Shown: positions 1 through 5,927, counted from the stretch's first letter. The stretch: 7,182 nucleotides of DNA from SIG578 sp036311245 (GCA_036311245.1 JAXJQH010000130.1:1-7182), one strand, 5' to 3'. Numbers and translations are program-made. The notes: generated by a model not told the origin, from the letters alone.

Positions 1-463
1 CAATAGAGTTCTGAGCAAATTCAATACCCTCGGTAAAATTGCTTTTTTGGTTTATAAGAGCGGCTACAAGCTCGGTTGAGTTTACCTTGCCACCCGTCAT
101 AGCGTCAAAATGGCCGCCGCTTGAGGTGGTAAGATATTTATTTATTAGCTCCTCAGCATTATTAATAACACCAACCATACAAATTGCATAGGTGCCGAGG
201 TGAGAACGGATAAGCATAGGCTGAGGGTCGCTATCGCTGATGCAGCCTATTACTGAAGTCCCCTGCATTTCATCAAATATGTGTTCAAACTTTGTTCTGA
301 AAGGAGAATTTTCAATGTTATGAATTTTGCGCTGAAGGCCGATTTCACTATCATAAGCAGCCATACCAGCGCGTCGTGTTCCAAGGTGTGAATGATAATC
401 AACGCCAAAGAACACATCCATCATACAATCCTCTTTCGAAGCAATTCCAAAAAAACCGCCCAA
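1..463 (-). CDS. PurF-like amidophosphoribosyltransferase-family protein, N-terminal part, glutaminase motifs lost
   Basis: The visible 154 codons (TTG start, running off the window) match the N-terminal class II glutamine amidotransferase domain of PurF. PurF makes phosphoribosylamine from PRPP and glutamine. The start reads MGGFFGIASKEDC. PurF proteins start with C-G-x-F-G-I after processing, so glycine stands at the position of the nucleophile Cys1. Further canonical motifs are also changed: HRGQESAG is HLGTRRAG (26-33), GHVRY is GCISD (73-77), HNGN is MVGV (96-99) and SDTE is NSTE (128-131). The fold markers PQPM (80-83) and NNAEEL (101-106) remain. I recall this GGFFG form as a recurring paralogue in gut Firmicutes and Bacteroidetes, usually annotated amidophosphoribosyltransferase. 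The phosphoribosyltransferase half lies outside the window. Ammonia-dependent synthesis or a regulatory role are both possible. The frame is clean and the gene looks functional. Confidence 0.85.
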   Translation of the reverse strand, partial: MGGFFGIASKEDCMMDVFFGVDYHSHLGTRRAGMAAYDSEIGLQRKIHNIENSPFRTKFEHIFDEMQGTSVIGCISDSDPQPMLIRSHLGTYAICMVGVINNAEELINKYLTTSSGGHFDAMTGGKVNSTELVAALINQKSNFTEGIEFAQNSI

Positions 464-472
464 AGGTATTTT

Positions 473-478
473 CCTCCT
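473..478 (-). promoter_or_regulatory. Ribosome binding site that fixes the TTG start of the PurF-like gene
   Basis: A perfect AGGAGG lies nine bases before TTG (463-461). The later ATG-ATG pair at 424-419 has only a weaker AGAGG before it and would remove the conserved GGFFG N-terminus. Confidence 0.8.
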
Positions 479-498
479 AAAAATTTTACAAAAAGAGT

Positions 499-1185
499 TT
501 AAGCAAAGAAGAGTTTGGAAAGAGTCATCGGGTCAATATACTCGCCATCCTTATAAACGCGCATATTGCCTGATGCAATCTCATCAATGAGCATAACCTT
601 TCCGTCTGCATCGTAACCGAACTCAAACTTGATATCATAAAGGATAAGACCTTTTTCTTTAAGATCATCAGCAACAATCTGAGTAATCTTCTGGGTCATA
701 ACCTTTATATCCTCGTACTGCTCATCGGACATAACCCCGAGTGCGATAAGACCTTCTTTAGTAACAAGGGGGTCACCCTTTTCGTCATTCTTAAAGGTCA
801 TTTCAACATATGCAGGAAGGTCTGCGCCCTCTTCGATATAATCACTATAGCGGCGAAGGAAGCTACCGACAGCCTTATGGCGGCAGATAACCTCAAGTCC
901 CTTACCGAAAACCTTACCGGGGAGAACTTCCATAGTAGTGTTTTCAAGGTCAGCGCTTACATAGTGGGTTTTAATGCCTGCGGCATTAACCTTTTCAAAG
1001 AAATAGATGGACATACGAAGGTTAACATCACCTACACCATCAATGGTAAGGCCGACAGAGTTCTCACCTGGGTCAAAGACACCGTCTTTACCGGTGCAAT
1101 CATCTTTAAATTTGAGAAGATAATTTCCGTTTTCAAGTGCGAATACGTCTTTGGTCTTTCCTGTGTAAACGAGTTTCTTTTCCAT
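499..1185 (-). CDS. purC: Phosphoribosylaminoimidazole-succinocarboxamide synthase PurC
   Basis: PurC uses ATP to couple CAIR, the product of PurE, with aspartate to form SAICAR. The 228-residue chain shows the family layout: ATP-binding start VYTGKTKDVF (6-15), KFKDDCTGKDG (25-35), DVNLRMSIYFFEKVNAAGIKTH (begins 53), EVICRHKAVGSF (98-109) and the signature ILYDIKFEFG (181-190). The third signature, normally DEISPDTCR, reads DEIASGNMR (201-209), and the usual EVVVRN reads EVICRH. The protein is therefore an outlying branch of the family, slightly shorter than the common form of about 235-240 residues. It lies between purE and the PurF-like gene, with AAGGAGT before its ATG. No terminator is seen after its stop. 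Confidence 0.95.
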   Translation of the reverse strand: MEKKLVYTGKTKDVFALENGNYLLKFKDDCTGKDGVFDPGENSVGLTIDGVGDVNLRMSIYFFEKVNAAGIKTHYVSADLENTTMEVLPGKVFGKGLEVICRHKAVGSFLRRYSDYIEEGADLPAYVEMTFKNDEKGDPLVTKEGLIALGVMSDEQYEDIKVMTQKITQIVADDLKEKGLILYDIKFEFGYDADGKVMLIDEIASGNMRVYKDGEYIDPMTLSKLFFA

Positions 1186-1225
1186 AATTTTTTACTCCTT
1201 ATATTAGAAAATTTAATTTAACAAA

Positions 1226-1714
1226 TTAAAGGTTATTCATAACCTCGGCATCCTTTTTAAGTACAGCCTCGGCTGCATCTTTTCTCTTTTTATCAAGCTT
1301 TAATGCAAGCTCCTTGTCCTCAACTGCTAAAATCTGAGCGGCAAGCAGAGCTGCATTTGCGCCGCCGTTTATGGCAACGGTAGCAACGGGAATTCCTGAG
1401 GGCATCTGAACGGTAGAAAGTAGCGCATCCATTCCGTCAAGGTTTGAGGATTTACAAGGAATTCCAATTACGGGCAATGTTGTATTAGCAGCAATAGCTC
1501 CTGCGAGGTGAGCTGCCATACCAGCTGCAGCGATAAGAGCTCCAAAGCCGTTTTCTCTTGCGCCGAGGGCAAAATCACGGGCTTCTACGGGAGTTCTGTG
1601 TGCAGAATAAATATGCACTTCAAAGGGAATTGCAAGTTCTTTTAATGTATCTGTAGCTTTTTTGATAATGGGAAGGTCACTATCGCTTCCCATAACAATA
1701 CCGACTTTTTTCAT
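1226..1714 (-). CDS. purE: N5-carboxyaminoimidazole ribonucleotide mutase PurE (class I)
   Basis: Class I PurE moves the carboxyl group of N5-CAIR to give CAIR, a mid-pathway purine step. The 162-residue protein has the substrate-binding loop MGSDSD (8-13), the SAHRTP motif with the catalytic His39, AGMAAHLAG (64-72), the LLSTVQMPSGIPVATV segment (98-113) and the NAALLAA helix (120-126). The long lysine-rich C-terminal helix is usual for the octameric class I form. Class I enzymes depend on PurK for N5-CAIR; purK is not in the window. It is the first gene after the ZTP riboswitch and should be switched on with purC, 40 bases downstream. GGAGG lies 7 bases before the ATG. The class I call rests on the AAHL segment, since animal-type class II enzymes read differently there. 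Confidence 0.95.
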   Translation of the reverse strand: MKKVGIVMGSDSDLPIIKKATDTLKELAIPFEVHIYSAHRTPVEARDFALGARENGFGALIAAAGMAAHLAGAIAANTTLPVIGIPCKSSNLDGMDALLSTVQMPSGIPVATVAINGGANAALLAAQILAVEDKELALKLDKKRKDAAEAVLKKDAEVMNNL

Positions 1715-1726
1715 AATTTTACCTCC

Positions 1727-1775
1727 AAAAATATATAAAAGGGCACACTTAACTTAAACAAAGTTAACTGTGCCC
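1727..1775 (-). terminator. Riboswitch-controlled intrinsic terminator before purE
   Basis: The arm GGGCACAGUUAACUU (1775-1761) pairs with AAGUUAAGUGUGCCC (1755-1741) around a UGUUU loop, 14 pairs with one G-G mismatch (1768/1748). It is followed by UUUUAUAUAUUUUU (1740-1727). The first arm includes the GGGCA that the bound aptamer needs for P3. Ligand-stabilised P3 should therefore prevent terminator formation and turn the operon on. GGAGG (1726-1722) just after the U tract is the purE ribosome binding site. Confidence 0.92.
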
Positions 1776-1858
1776 AGACGGTCGGCTAAAACGGATAAAA
1801 TCCTCATTTCCTGCTCCTTTGTGGTGCTCCACATTTATCCGTCAGTCACAAGAAACGA
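1771..1858 (-). promoter_or_regulatory. ZTP (pfl) riboswitch aptamer upstream of purE
   Basis: All parts of the ZMP/ZTP-sensing aptamer can be drawn. P1 pairs 1858-1850 with 1812-1804 (nine pairs, two of them G-U). Inside it lies the conserved GUGACUG strand (1849-1843). P2 is UGUGG (1833-1829) with CCACA (1824-1820) around an AGCA loop, followed by the conserved GGAGC (1817-1813). After a linker with a small hairpin (GGAU-UUU-AUCC, 1803-1793) comes the hallmark segment CCGACCGUCUGGGCA (1785-1771). P3 is GCC (1786-1784) with GGC (1774-1772). The pseudoknot pairs GACGG (1843-1839) with CCGUC (1781-1777), five perfect pairs. The usual family version as I recall it is GGCG with CGCC, so G-C to A-U at one pair is a compensatory change. 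ZTP riboswitches typically control purine and one-carbon genes, matching purE, purC and a purF-like gene here. Confidence 0.93.
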
Positions 1859-1863
1859 TATTC

Positions 1864-1900
1864 AAATTTCACCATGAAATTATACCATAATGTGAAATTT
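1864..1900 (-). repeat. Inverted repeats over the -10 region, possible operator
   Basis: Read on the minus strand, AAATTTCAC (1900-1892, within the promoter spacer) is perfectly complementary to GTGAAATTT (1872-1864, at the expected transcription start). A second, tighter palindrome AATTTCA-TGG-TGAAATT (1881-1865) shares the right arm and overlaps the last bases of the -10 box. The same half-site therefore occurs three times around the promoter. A dimeric repressor bound here would block RNA polymerase. It does not resemble the Bacillus PurR box. A role as operator is inference; the symmetry is directly visible. Confidence 0.5.
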
Positions 1901-1907
1901 GTGTCAA
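1879..1907 (-). promoter_or_regulatory. Consensus sigma-A promoter for the purE operon
   Basis: The -35 box TTGACA is at 1907-1902 and the -10 box TATAAT at 1884-1879, with exactly 17 bases between them. Both hexamers are perfect consensus. Transcription should start near 1872-1870, about 15 bases before the first helix of the riboswitch. A promoter this strong fits control placed downstream (riboswitch) or at an operator, rather than weak basal initiation. Confidence 0.9.
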
Positions 1908-1935
1908 GGCACGTAAGTGGATTTTTCCTTTAATT

Positions 1936-3441
1936 TTACTTCATAGAAGTTGTTTTTTCTTTCTGAATAACATCGTGTGCGCCACCCTCTACAATGCTGG
2001 TTGCAGAAACGAGAGTAAGCTTTGCTTTTTGCTGAAGCTCGGGGATAGAAAGTGCTCCGCAGTTGCACATTGTGGATTTTACCTTGCTGAGAGACAGAGC
2101 AACATTATCCTTAAGCTTTCCTGCATAAGGAACATAAGAATCAACGCCCTCTTCAAAGGAAAGCTTTTTATCGCCGCCAAGATCATATCTCTGCCAGTTT
2201 CGGGCACGGTTAGACCCTTCGCCCCAATACTCTTTATAATATGTTCCACCGATATTAACACGGTTTGTCGGGCTTTCATCAAATCTTGCAAAATATCTGC
2301 CGAGCATAATAAAGTCAGCGCCCATTGCAAGAGCAAGTGTCATGTGGTGGTCGTAAACTATACCACCGTCAGAGCATACAGGAACATAAATTCCTGTTTC
2401 CTCAAAATACTCATCACGAGCCTTGCATACCTCGATAAGCGCGGTTGCCTGACCTCTGCCGATACCCTTGGTTTCGCGTGTAATACAGATTGAGCCACCG
2501 CCGATACCAACCTTAATAAAATCAGCTCCGCAATCTGCTAAAAATCTAAAGCCCTCTGCATCAACAACATTACCTGCGCCAACCTTTACGCTCTCGCCAT
2601 ATTTTTCACGAATCCAGTTAATGGTAAGCCTCTGCCACTCAGAAAACCCTTCTGAAGAGTCGATACACAGAACATCTGCGCCTGCCTCAACAAGTGCAGG
2701 AACACGCTGAGCATAGTCTCTTGTGTTAATACCCGCTCCGACAACATAGCGCTTGGAGCTGTCTAAAAGTTCATTAGGATTCTGCTTATGGGTGTCATAG
2801 TCTTTACGGAAGACAAAATAGCATAGTCTTCCCTCATCATCAATTATGGGAAGTGAGTTGAGTTTATTATCCCAAATAATATCGTTAGCTTCTTTAAGGG
2901 TTGTTCCCTCTTTTGCCCAAACGAGTTTATCAAAGGGAGTCATAAATTCTTTTACCTTGGTTTCGGGGTTCATACGGCTGGGACGGTAATCTCTGCCTGT
3001 TACAATTCCAAGAAGCTTGCCCTCAGCAGTTCCATCCGAGGTTATAGCAATAGTAGAGTGGCCTGTTTTCTCTTTAAGAGCAATAACATCCGCCATTGTT
3101 GACTCAGGGCTTAAATTAGAATCGCTCTTTACAAATCCCGCTTTATAGCTCTTTGCGCGCTTTACCATTGCGGCCTCATCCTCAATAGTCTGAGAACCAT
3201 AGATAAAGGAAACTCCGCCCTCTGTTGCAAGAGCTACTGCCATACGGTCATCTGAAACAGACTGCATTATAGCAGAAACAAGAGGAATGTTCATTTTAAT
3301 TGCAGGCTCTTCTCCGCGTCTGTAGCGGACAAGCGGGGTTTTGAGGCTGACATTTGCGGGTACGCACTGGTCTGAAGAATATCCGGGAATTAAAAGATAT
3401 TCGTGGAAGGTGTGTGAGGGTTCATTGATAAAAGTTGCCAT
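1936..3441 (-). CDS. guaB: Inosine-5'-monophosphate dehydrogenase, Tritrichomonas-like type
   Basis: IMP dehydrogenase oxidises IMP to XMP with NAD+, the entry to GTP synthesis. The 501-residue chain is full length: barrel start (PLVSAIMQSVS, 53-63), two CBS domains inserted at about 102-215, then the catalytic loop GIGGGSICITR with Cys319. Asp261, Asp358 and the catalytic Arg418-Tyr419 pair (NWQRYDLGG) are present. These numbers equal those used for the Tritrichomonas foetus enzyme, and long stretches such as YFARFDESPT, EEGVDSYVPYAGKLK and STMCNCGAL match that protein as I remember it. Lys310 and Glu431, linked in T. foetus to weak inhibition by mycophenolic acid, are also present. The ATG overlaps the pyrB stop by one base and uses GGAGA inside pyrB's last codons, so it is the final gene of the pyr operon as seen here. 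No terminator follows before the purE promoter. Confidence 0.96.
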   Translation of the reverse strand: MATFINEPSHTFHEYLLIPGYSSDQCVPANVSLKTPLVRYRRGEEPAIKMNIPLVSAIMQSVSDDRMAVALATEGGVSFIYGSQTIEDEAAMVKRAKSYKAGFVKSDSNLSPESTMADVIALKEKTGHSTIAITSDGTAEGKLLGIVTGRDYRPSRMNPETKVKEFMTPFDKLVWAKEGTTLKEANDIIWDNKLNSLPIIDDEGRLCYFVFRKDYDTHKQNPNELLDSSKRYVVGAGINTRDYAQRVPALVEAGADVLCIDSSEGFSEWQRLTINWIREKYGESVKVGAGNVVDAEGFRFLADCGADFIKVGIGGGSICITRETKGIGRGQATALIEVCKARDEYFEETGIYVPVCSDGGIVYDHHMTLALAMGADFIMLGRYFARFDESPTNRVNIGGTYYKEYWGEGSNRARNWQRYDLGGDKKLSFEEGVDSYVPYAGKLKDNVALSLSKVKSTMCNCGALSIPELQQKAKLTLVSATSIVEGGAHDVIQKEKTTSMK

Positions 3442-4535
3442 TATTCATTCTCCTTTACTATAGCTTGACATTCACAGTAAATGCATCTGTAAACGCCTGA
3501 TTTTTCATCTGTAAGTTTAAATATACTATCAAGCTCTTGTTCAACAGAGCTGATACATCTTGGATTGGTGCAATTTATTTTATTTAAAAGTATATTTTCC
3601 TCTTCCTTATCTGCAGCTACATTTACCTCATCAAGAAGCTTTAGGATAAGTGCCATTCGCATCAGCTTTCCATTTAAGACCTGTTTAAAATAACAGGCAC
3701 GCGGGTCGCTGTCGACCTTGATGCTGATTTCGTTGACCCTCGGCAGCGGATGAAGAATACACATATCCTTTTTTGCTGTTTCAAGCTTATCAAGAGTTAA
3801 AATGTAACTGTCTTTAAGTCGCTCATATGTTTTCTGATTATCAAAGCGCTCACGCTGAATTCTCGTCATATAAAGAACATCGAGCTCGGGCATTGCCTCC
3901 TCAAGTGATGTTGTTTCTTTAAAGGACATATTGTTTTTCTCCAAAATATCCTCTTTTACATAATCGGGAATATGAAGCTCCATAGGAGATATCAGAACAA
4001 TCTTTATATTAGGATATCTCGAAAGCGCCGCAATAAGCGAATGAACTGTTCTTCCGTATTTAAGGTCGCCACAGAAACCGACTGTTATATCTTCAATCTT
4101 GCCTTTTTCGCGATAAATGGTAAGAAGGTCGGCAAGTGTCTGTGTGGGGTGGCAATGTCCGCCGTCACCTGCATTTATAACAGGTATAGTTGCATTTTTT
4201 GATGCAACATAAGGAGCGCCCTCTTTGGGGTGGCGGATAGCCATAATATCCGCATAGCAGCTAAGAACCTTAGCTGTATCTGCCATACTCTCACCTTTTG
4301 AGGCAGAGCTGCTGCCCGCATCGGAAAATCCGATAACGCTGCCGCCAAGCTCCAGCATCGCCGCCTCAAAACTGAGTCTTGTGCGGGTTGATGGCTCGAA
4401 AAAGAGTGTGGCAAGCTTTTTACCTTTACATCTCTCGGAGTAATTTTCAGGGTGCTTGCTGATATCACAAGCGGTATCCATAAGGGCTTTTAATTCCTCA
4501 ACCGAGAAATCAACTATGTCTATAAGGCTTCTCAT
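3441..4535 (-). CDS. pyrB: Aspartate carbamoyltransferase PyrB with a fused PyrI-type zinc domain
   Basis: This enzyme condenses carbamoyl phosphate and aspartate to N-carbamoylaspartate, the first committed pyrimidine step. Residues 1 to about 302 form a complete catalytic chain: the carbamoyl-phosphate loop FFEPSTRTRLSFE (45-57), the mobile loop SASKGES with Lys80, HCHPTQTLAD (127-136), GDLKYGRT (156-163) and HPLPR (262-266). An ordinary PyrB ends near residue 305. Here an acidic linker (about 303-318) leads into a module with Cys322-x4-Cys327-x23-Cys351-x2-Cys354. That is the spacing I recall for the zinc site of the Escherichia coli regulatory chain PyrI (109/114/138/141), and the surrounding residues NPRCISS and YRCIYCE match that family. 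The roughly 100-residue nucleotide-binding domain of PyrI is absent. Its TAA stop shares its last base with the guaB ATG. The fusion is read directly; its effect on allostery is inference. No separate pyrI is in the window. Confidence 0.95.
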   Translation of the reverse strand: MRSLIDIVDFSVEELKALMDTACDISKHPENYSERCKGKKLATLFFEPSTRTRLSFEAAMLELGGSVIGFSDAGSSSASKGESMADTAKVLSCYADIMAIRHPKEGAPYVASKNATIPVINAGDGGHCHPTQTLADLLTIYREKGKIEDITVGFCGDLKYGRTVHSLIAALSRYPNIKIVLISPMELHIPDYVKEDILEKNNMSFKETTSLEEAMPELDVLYMTRIQRERFDNQKTYERLKDSYILTLDKLETAKKDMCILHPLPRVNEISIKVDSDPRACYFKQVLNGKLMRMALILKLLDEVNVAADKEEENILLNKINCTNPRCISSVEQELDSIFKLTDEKSGVYRCIYCECQAIVKENE

Positions 4536-4552
4536 TATAAAAGTTCCCTTTC

Positions 4553-5209
4553 CTACTCTTTAGCGCCGTTTACTTCGAGATACTTTTTGATGCGCTCAAC
4601 ATTTTCACGGTTAGCTTCATCTTCCTCTAAGTACTCAATAATATCATAAACATCAACAACAGAGTAAACGGGGAAACCGAACTGCTCTCCGACCTCTGCC
4701 ATTGCAGATTTTTCTGTCTGTCCTTTTTCCTTACGGTCTACCATAACGAATGTTGCGGCGACCTTGCAGCCCTCTAAAGAAGAAAGAATAGCCATACTTT
4801 CTCTTATAGCAGTGCCTGCAGTGATAACATCCTCAACAATAACGATTTCCTCGCCTGCCTGAGGCTTATATCCTACAAATACTCCGCCCTCGCCGTGGTC
4901 CTTTTCCTCTTTTCTGTTAAAGAAGAATGGAACATCAAGTCCATTTTTAGAAAGAGCAACTGCAACCGAAACCGCGATGGGGATACCCTTATAAGCAGGT
5001 CCGTAAAGAACAGTTTTCTTATTTCCAACCTTTTCAAAGTAAGCTTTAGCATAAAACTCGCCGAGTTTAGAAATCTGCTCGCCCGTTTTAATATCGCCTG
5101 CGTTTATAAAATAAGGAATTTTTCTGCCGCTTTTTGCGGTGAAATCTCCGAATTTGAGCACTCCTGCGCCCTCAAGAAACTGTATAAATTCTCTTTTGTA
5201 GCTTTCCAT
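4553..5209 (-). CDS. pyrE: Orotate phosphoribosyltransferase PyrE
   Basis: PyrE joins orotate to PRPP to give OMP, the substrate of the neighbouring PyrF. The PRPP-binding signature is clear (IVIVEDVITAGTAIRE, residues 122-137). The flexible catalytic loop is RKEEKDHGEGG (99-109), and the orotate-side segment KSGRKIPYFINAG (26-38) is typical. I place the start at the ATG 5209-5207, giving 218 residues. It begins MESYKREFIQFL like other family members and has AAGGAGG (5225-5219) nine bases upstream. The frame stays open to an ATG at 5269, but the extra 20 residues would lie within the end of pyrF, have no family character and lack a good binding site. pyrB follows 17 bases after the stop. Confidence 0.96.
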   Translation of the reverse strand: MESYKREFIQFLEGAGVLKFGDFTAKSGRKIPYFINAGDIKTGEQISKLGEFYAKAYFEKVGNKKTVLYGPAYKGIPIAVSVAVALSKNGLDVPFFFNRKEEKDHGEGGVFVGYKPQAGEEIVIVEDVITAGTAIRESMAILSSLEGCKVAATFVMVDRKEKGQTEKSAMAEVGEQFGFPVYSVVDVYDIIEYLEEDEANRENVERIKKYLEVNGAKE

Positions 5210-5218
5210 TTTAAAGCT

Positions 5219-5225
5219 CCTCCTT
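5219..5225 (-). promoter_or_regulatory. Ribosome binding site that fixes the pyrE start
   Basis: AAGGAGG sits in the 19-base gap between the pyrF stop and the pyrE ATG at 5209, with a 9-base spacer. It supports the short start over the in-frame ATG at 5269 inside pyrF. Confidence 0.85.
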
Positions 5226-5228
5226 ATT

Positions 5229-5927
5229 TTAGTCAACAAATTCTGCAACGCAGCGATTATACGCTGCAACGGGGTCCTCAGCGGCAGTTATAGGTCTGCC
5301 GACAACGATATAGTCAGAGCCGATTTTCTTAGCCTCGGCGGGAGTCATAACCCTCTTTTGGTCGCCGATGTCACCGTCTGCAAAGCGGACACCGGGGGTA
5401 ACTGTTATAAAGTCACCACCACAGGTTTCGTGAACCTTGCCAGCCTCCAAGGGAGAGCAAACGACACCGTCAAGTCCCGCCTTTTTAGCATTGGAAGCAT
5501 AGTGCATAACAACCCTGTCAATAGGCACGTTGATAAGAAGGTCGTTTTCCATACTCTCTTGGTCGGTGGATGTGAGCTGAGTTACAGCAATAAGAATAGG
5601 TCTGCTACCATCGGGGCGTGTTAAACCTTCTATAGCTGCCTCCATCATACGGCAGGTGCCTGAAGCGTGAAGATTTGTCATATCAACATCGAGGCGAGAA
5701 AGAACTGCCATAGATTTTTTTACAGTATTAGGAATATCGTGAAGCTTCAAATCCAAGAAAATCTTGTGTCCCCTTTTCTTTATTTCACGGACAATTTGAG
5801 GACCCTCTGCATAGAAAAGCTCCATACCGATTTTGACAAACGGCTTTTTCTCTGTAAATTTATCGAGGAAAGAAAATACATCCTCAGAACTTGCAAAATC
5901 GCAAGCAATAATAACGTCTTTACCCAT
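5229..5927 (-). CDS. pyrF: Orotidine 5'-phosphate decarboxylase PyrF
   Basis: PyrF decarboxylates OMP to UMP, the last step of the de novo pyrimidine pathway. At 232 residues it is of normal length for the group I TIM-barrel enzymes. The catalytic Asp-Lys-x-x-Asp array is visible as DLKLHDIPNTV from residue 59 (Asp59, Lys61, Asp64), with Asp10 and Lys32 as the expected substrate-binding residues. The phosphate-gripping segments TPGVR (177-181) and VVGRPIT (208-214) are intact. The start at 5927 lies one base after the pyrD stop, and its AGGAGG site is formed by pyrD's last codons, so the two are probably translated in a coupled way. pyrE follows 19 bases after the stop. Nothing in the protein looks degraded. 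Confidence 0.97.
   Translation of the reverse strand: MGKDVIIACDFASSEDVFSFLDKFTEKKPFVKIGMELFYAEGPQIVREIKKRGHKIFLDLKLHDIPNTVKKSMAVLSRLDVDMTNLHASGTCRMMEAAIEGLTRPDGSRPILIAVTQLTSTDQESMENDLLINVPIDRVVMHYASNAKKAGLDGVVCSPLEAGKVHETCGGDFITVTPGVRFADGDIGDQKRVMTPAEAKKIGSDYIVVGRPITAAEDPVAAYNRCVAEFVD

Noticed and set aside
877..1221. Plus-strand open frame of 114 codons, and similar plus-strand frames elsewhere (for example 1975-2493 and 5833-6594)
   Set aside because: Each lies antisense to a well-supported conserved enzyme, reads as low-quality sequence rich in cysteine, serine and isoleucine, and matches no family I know. They are antisense shadows.
1771..1858. Guanine/adenine (purine) or PRPP riboswitch instead of ZTP
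   Set aside because: The purine-riboswitch core and the PRPP/ykkC core motifs are absent. The CCGNCUGGGCA segment with the matching GACUGACGG strand is specific to the ZTP class.
1864..1900. Inverted repeat as an intrinsic terminator for guaB
   Set aside because: The arms are AT-rich and are followed by GAATATCG, not a U tract. They straddle the purE promoter, so an operator is the better reading.
4536..4552. PyrR-type attenuator between pyrE and pyrB
   Set aside because: The gap is only 17 bases and holds just a purine-rich ribosome binding site. Any pyr leader would lie upstream of the window.
5210..5269. Upstream in-frame ATG that would lengthen PyrE by 20 residues
   Set aside because: It lies within the pyrF coding end, has no good ribosome binding site, and the extension has no family similarity. 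The ATG at 5209 has AAGGAGG at ideal spacing.
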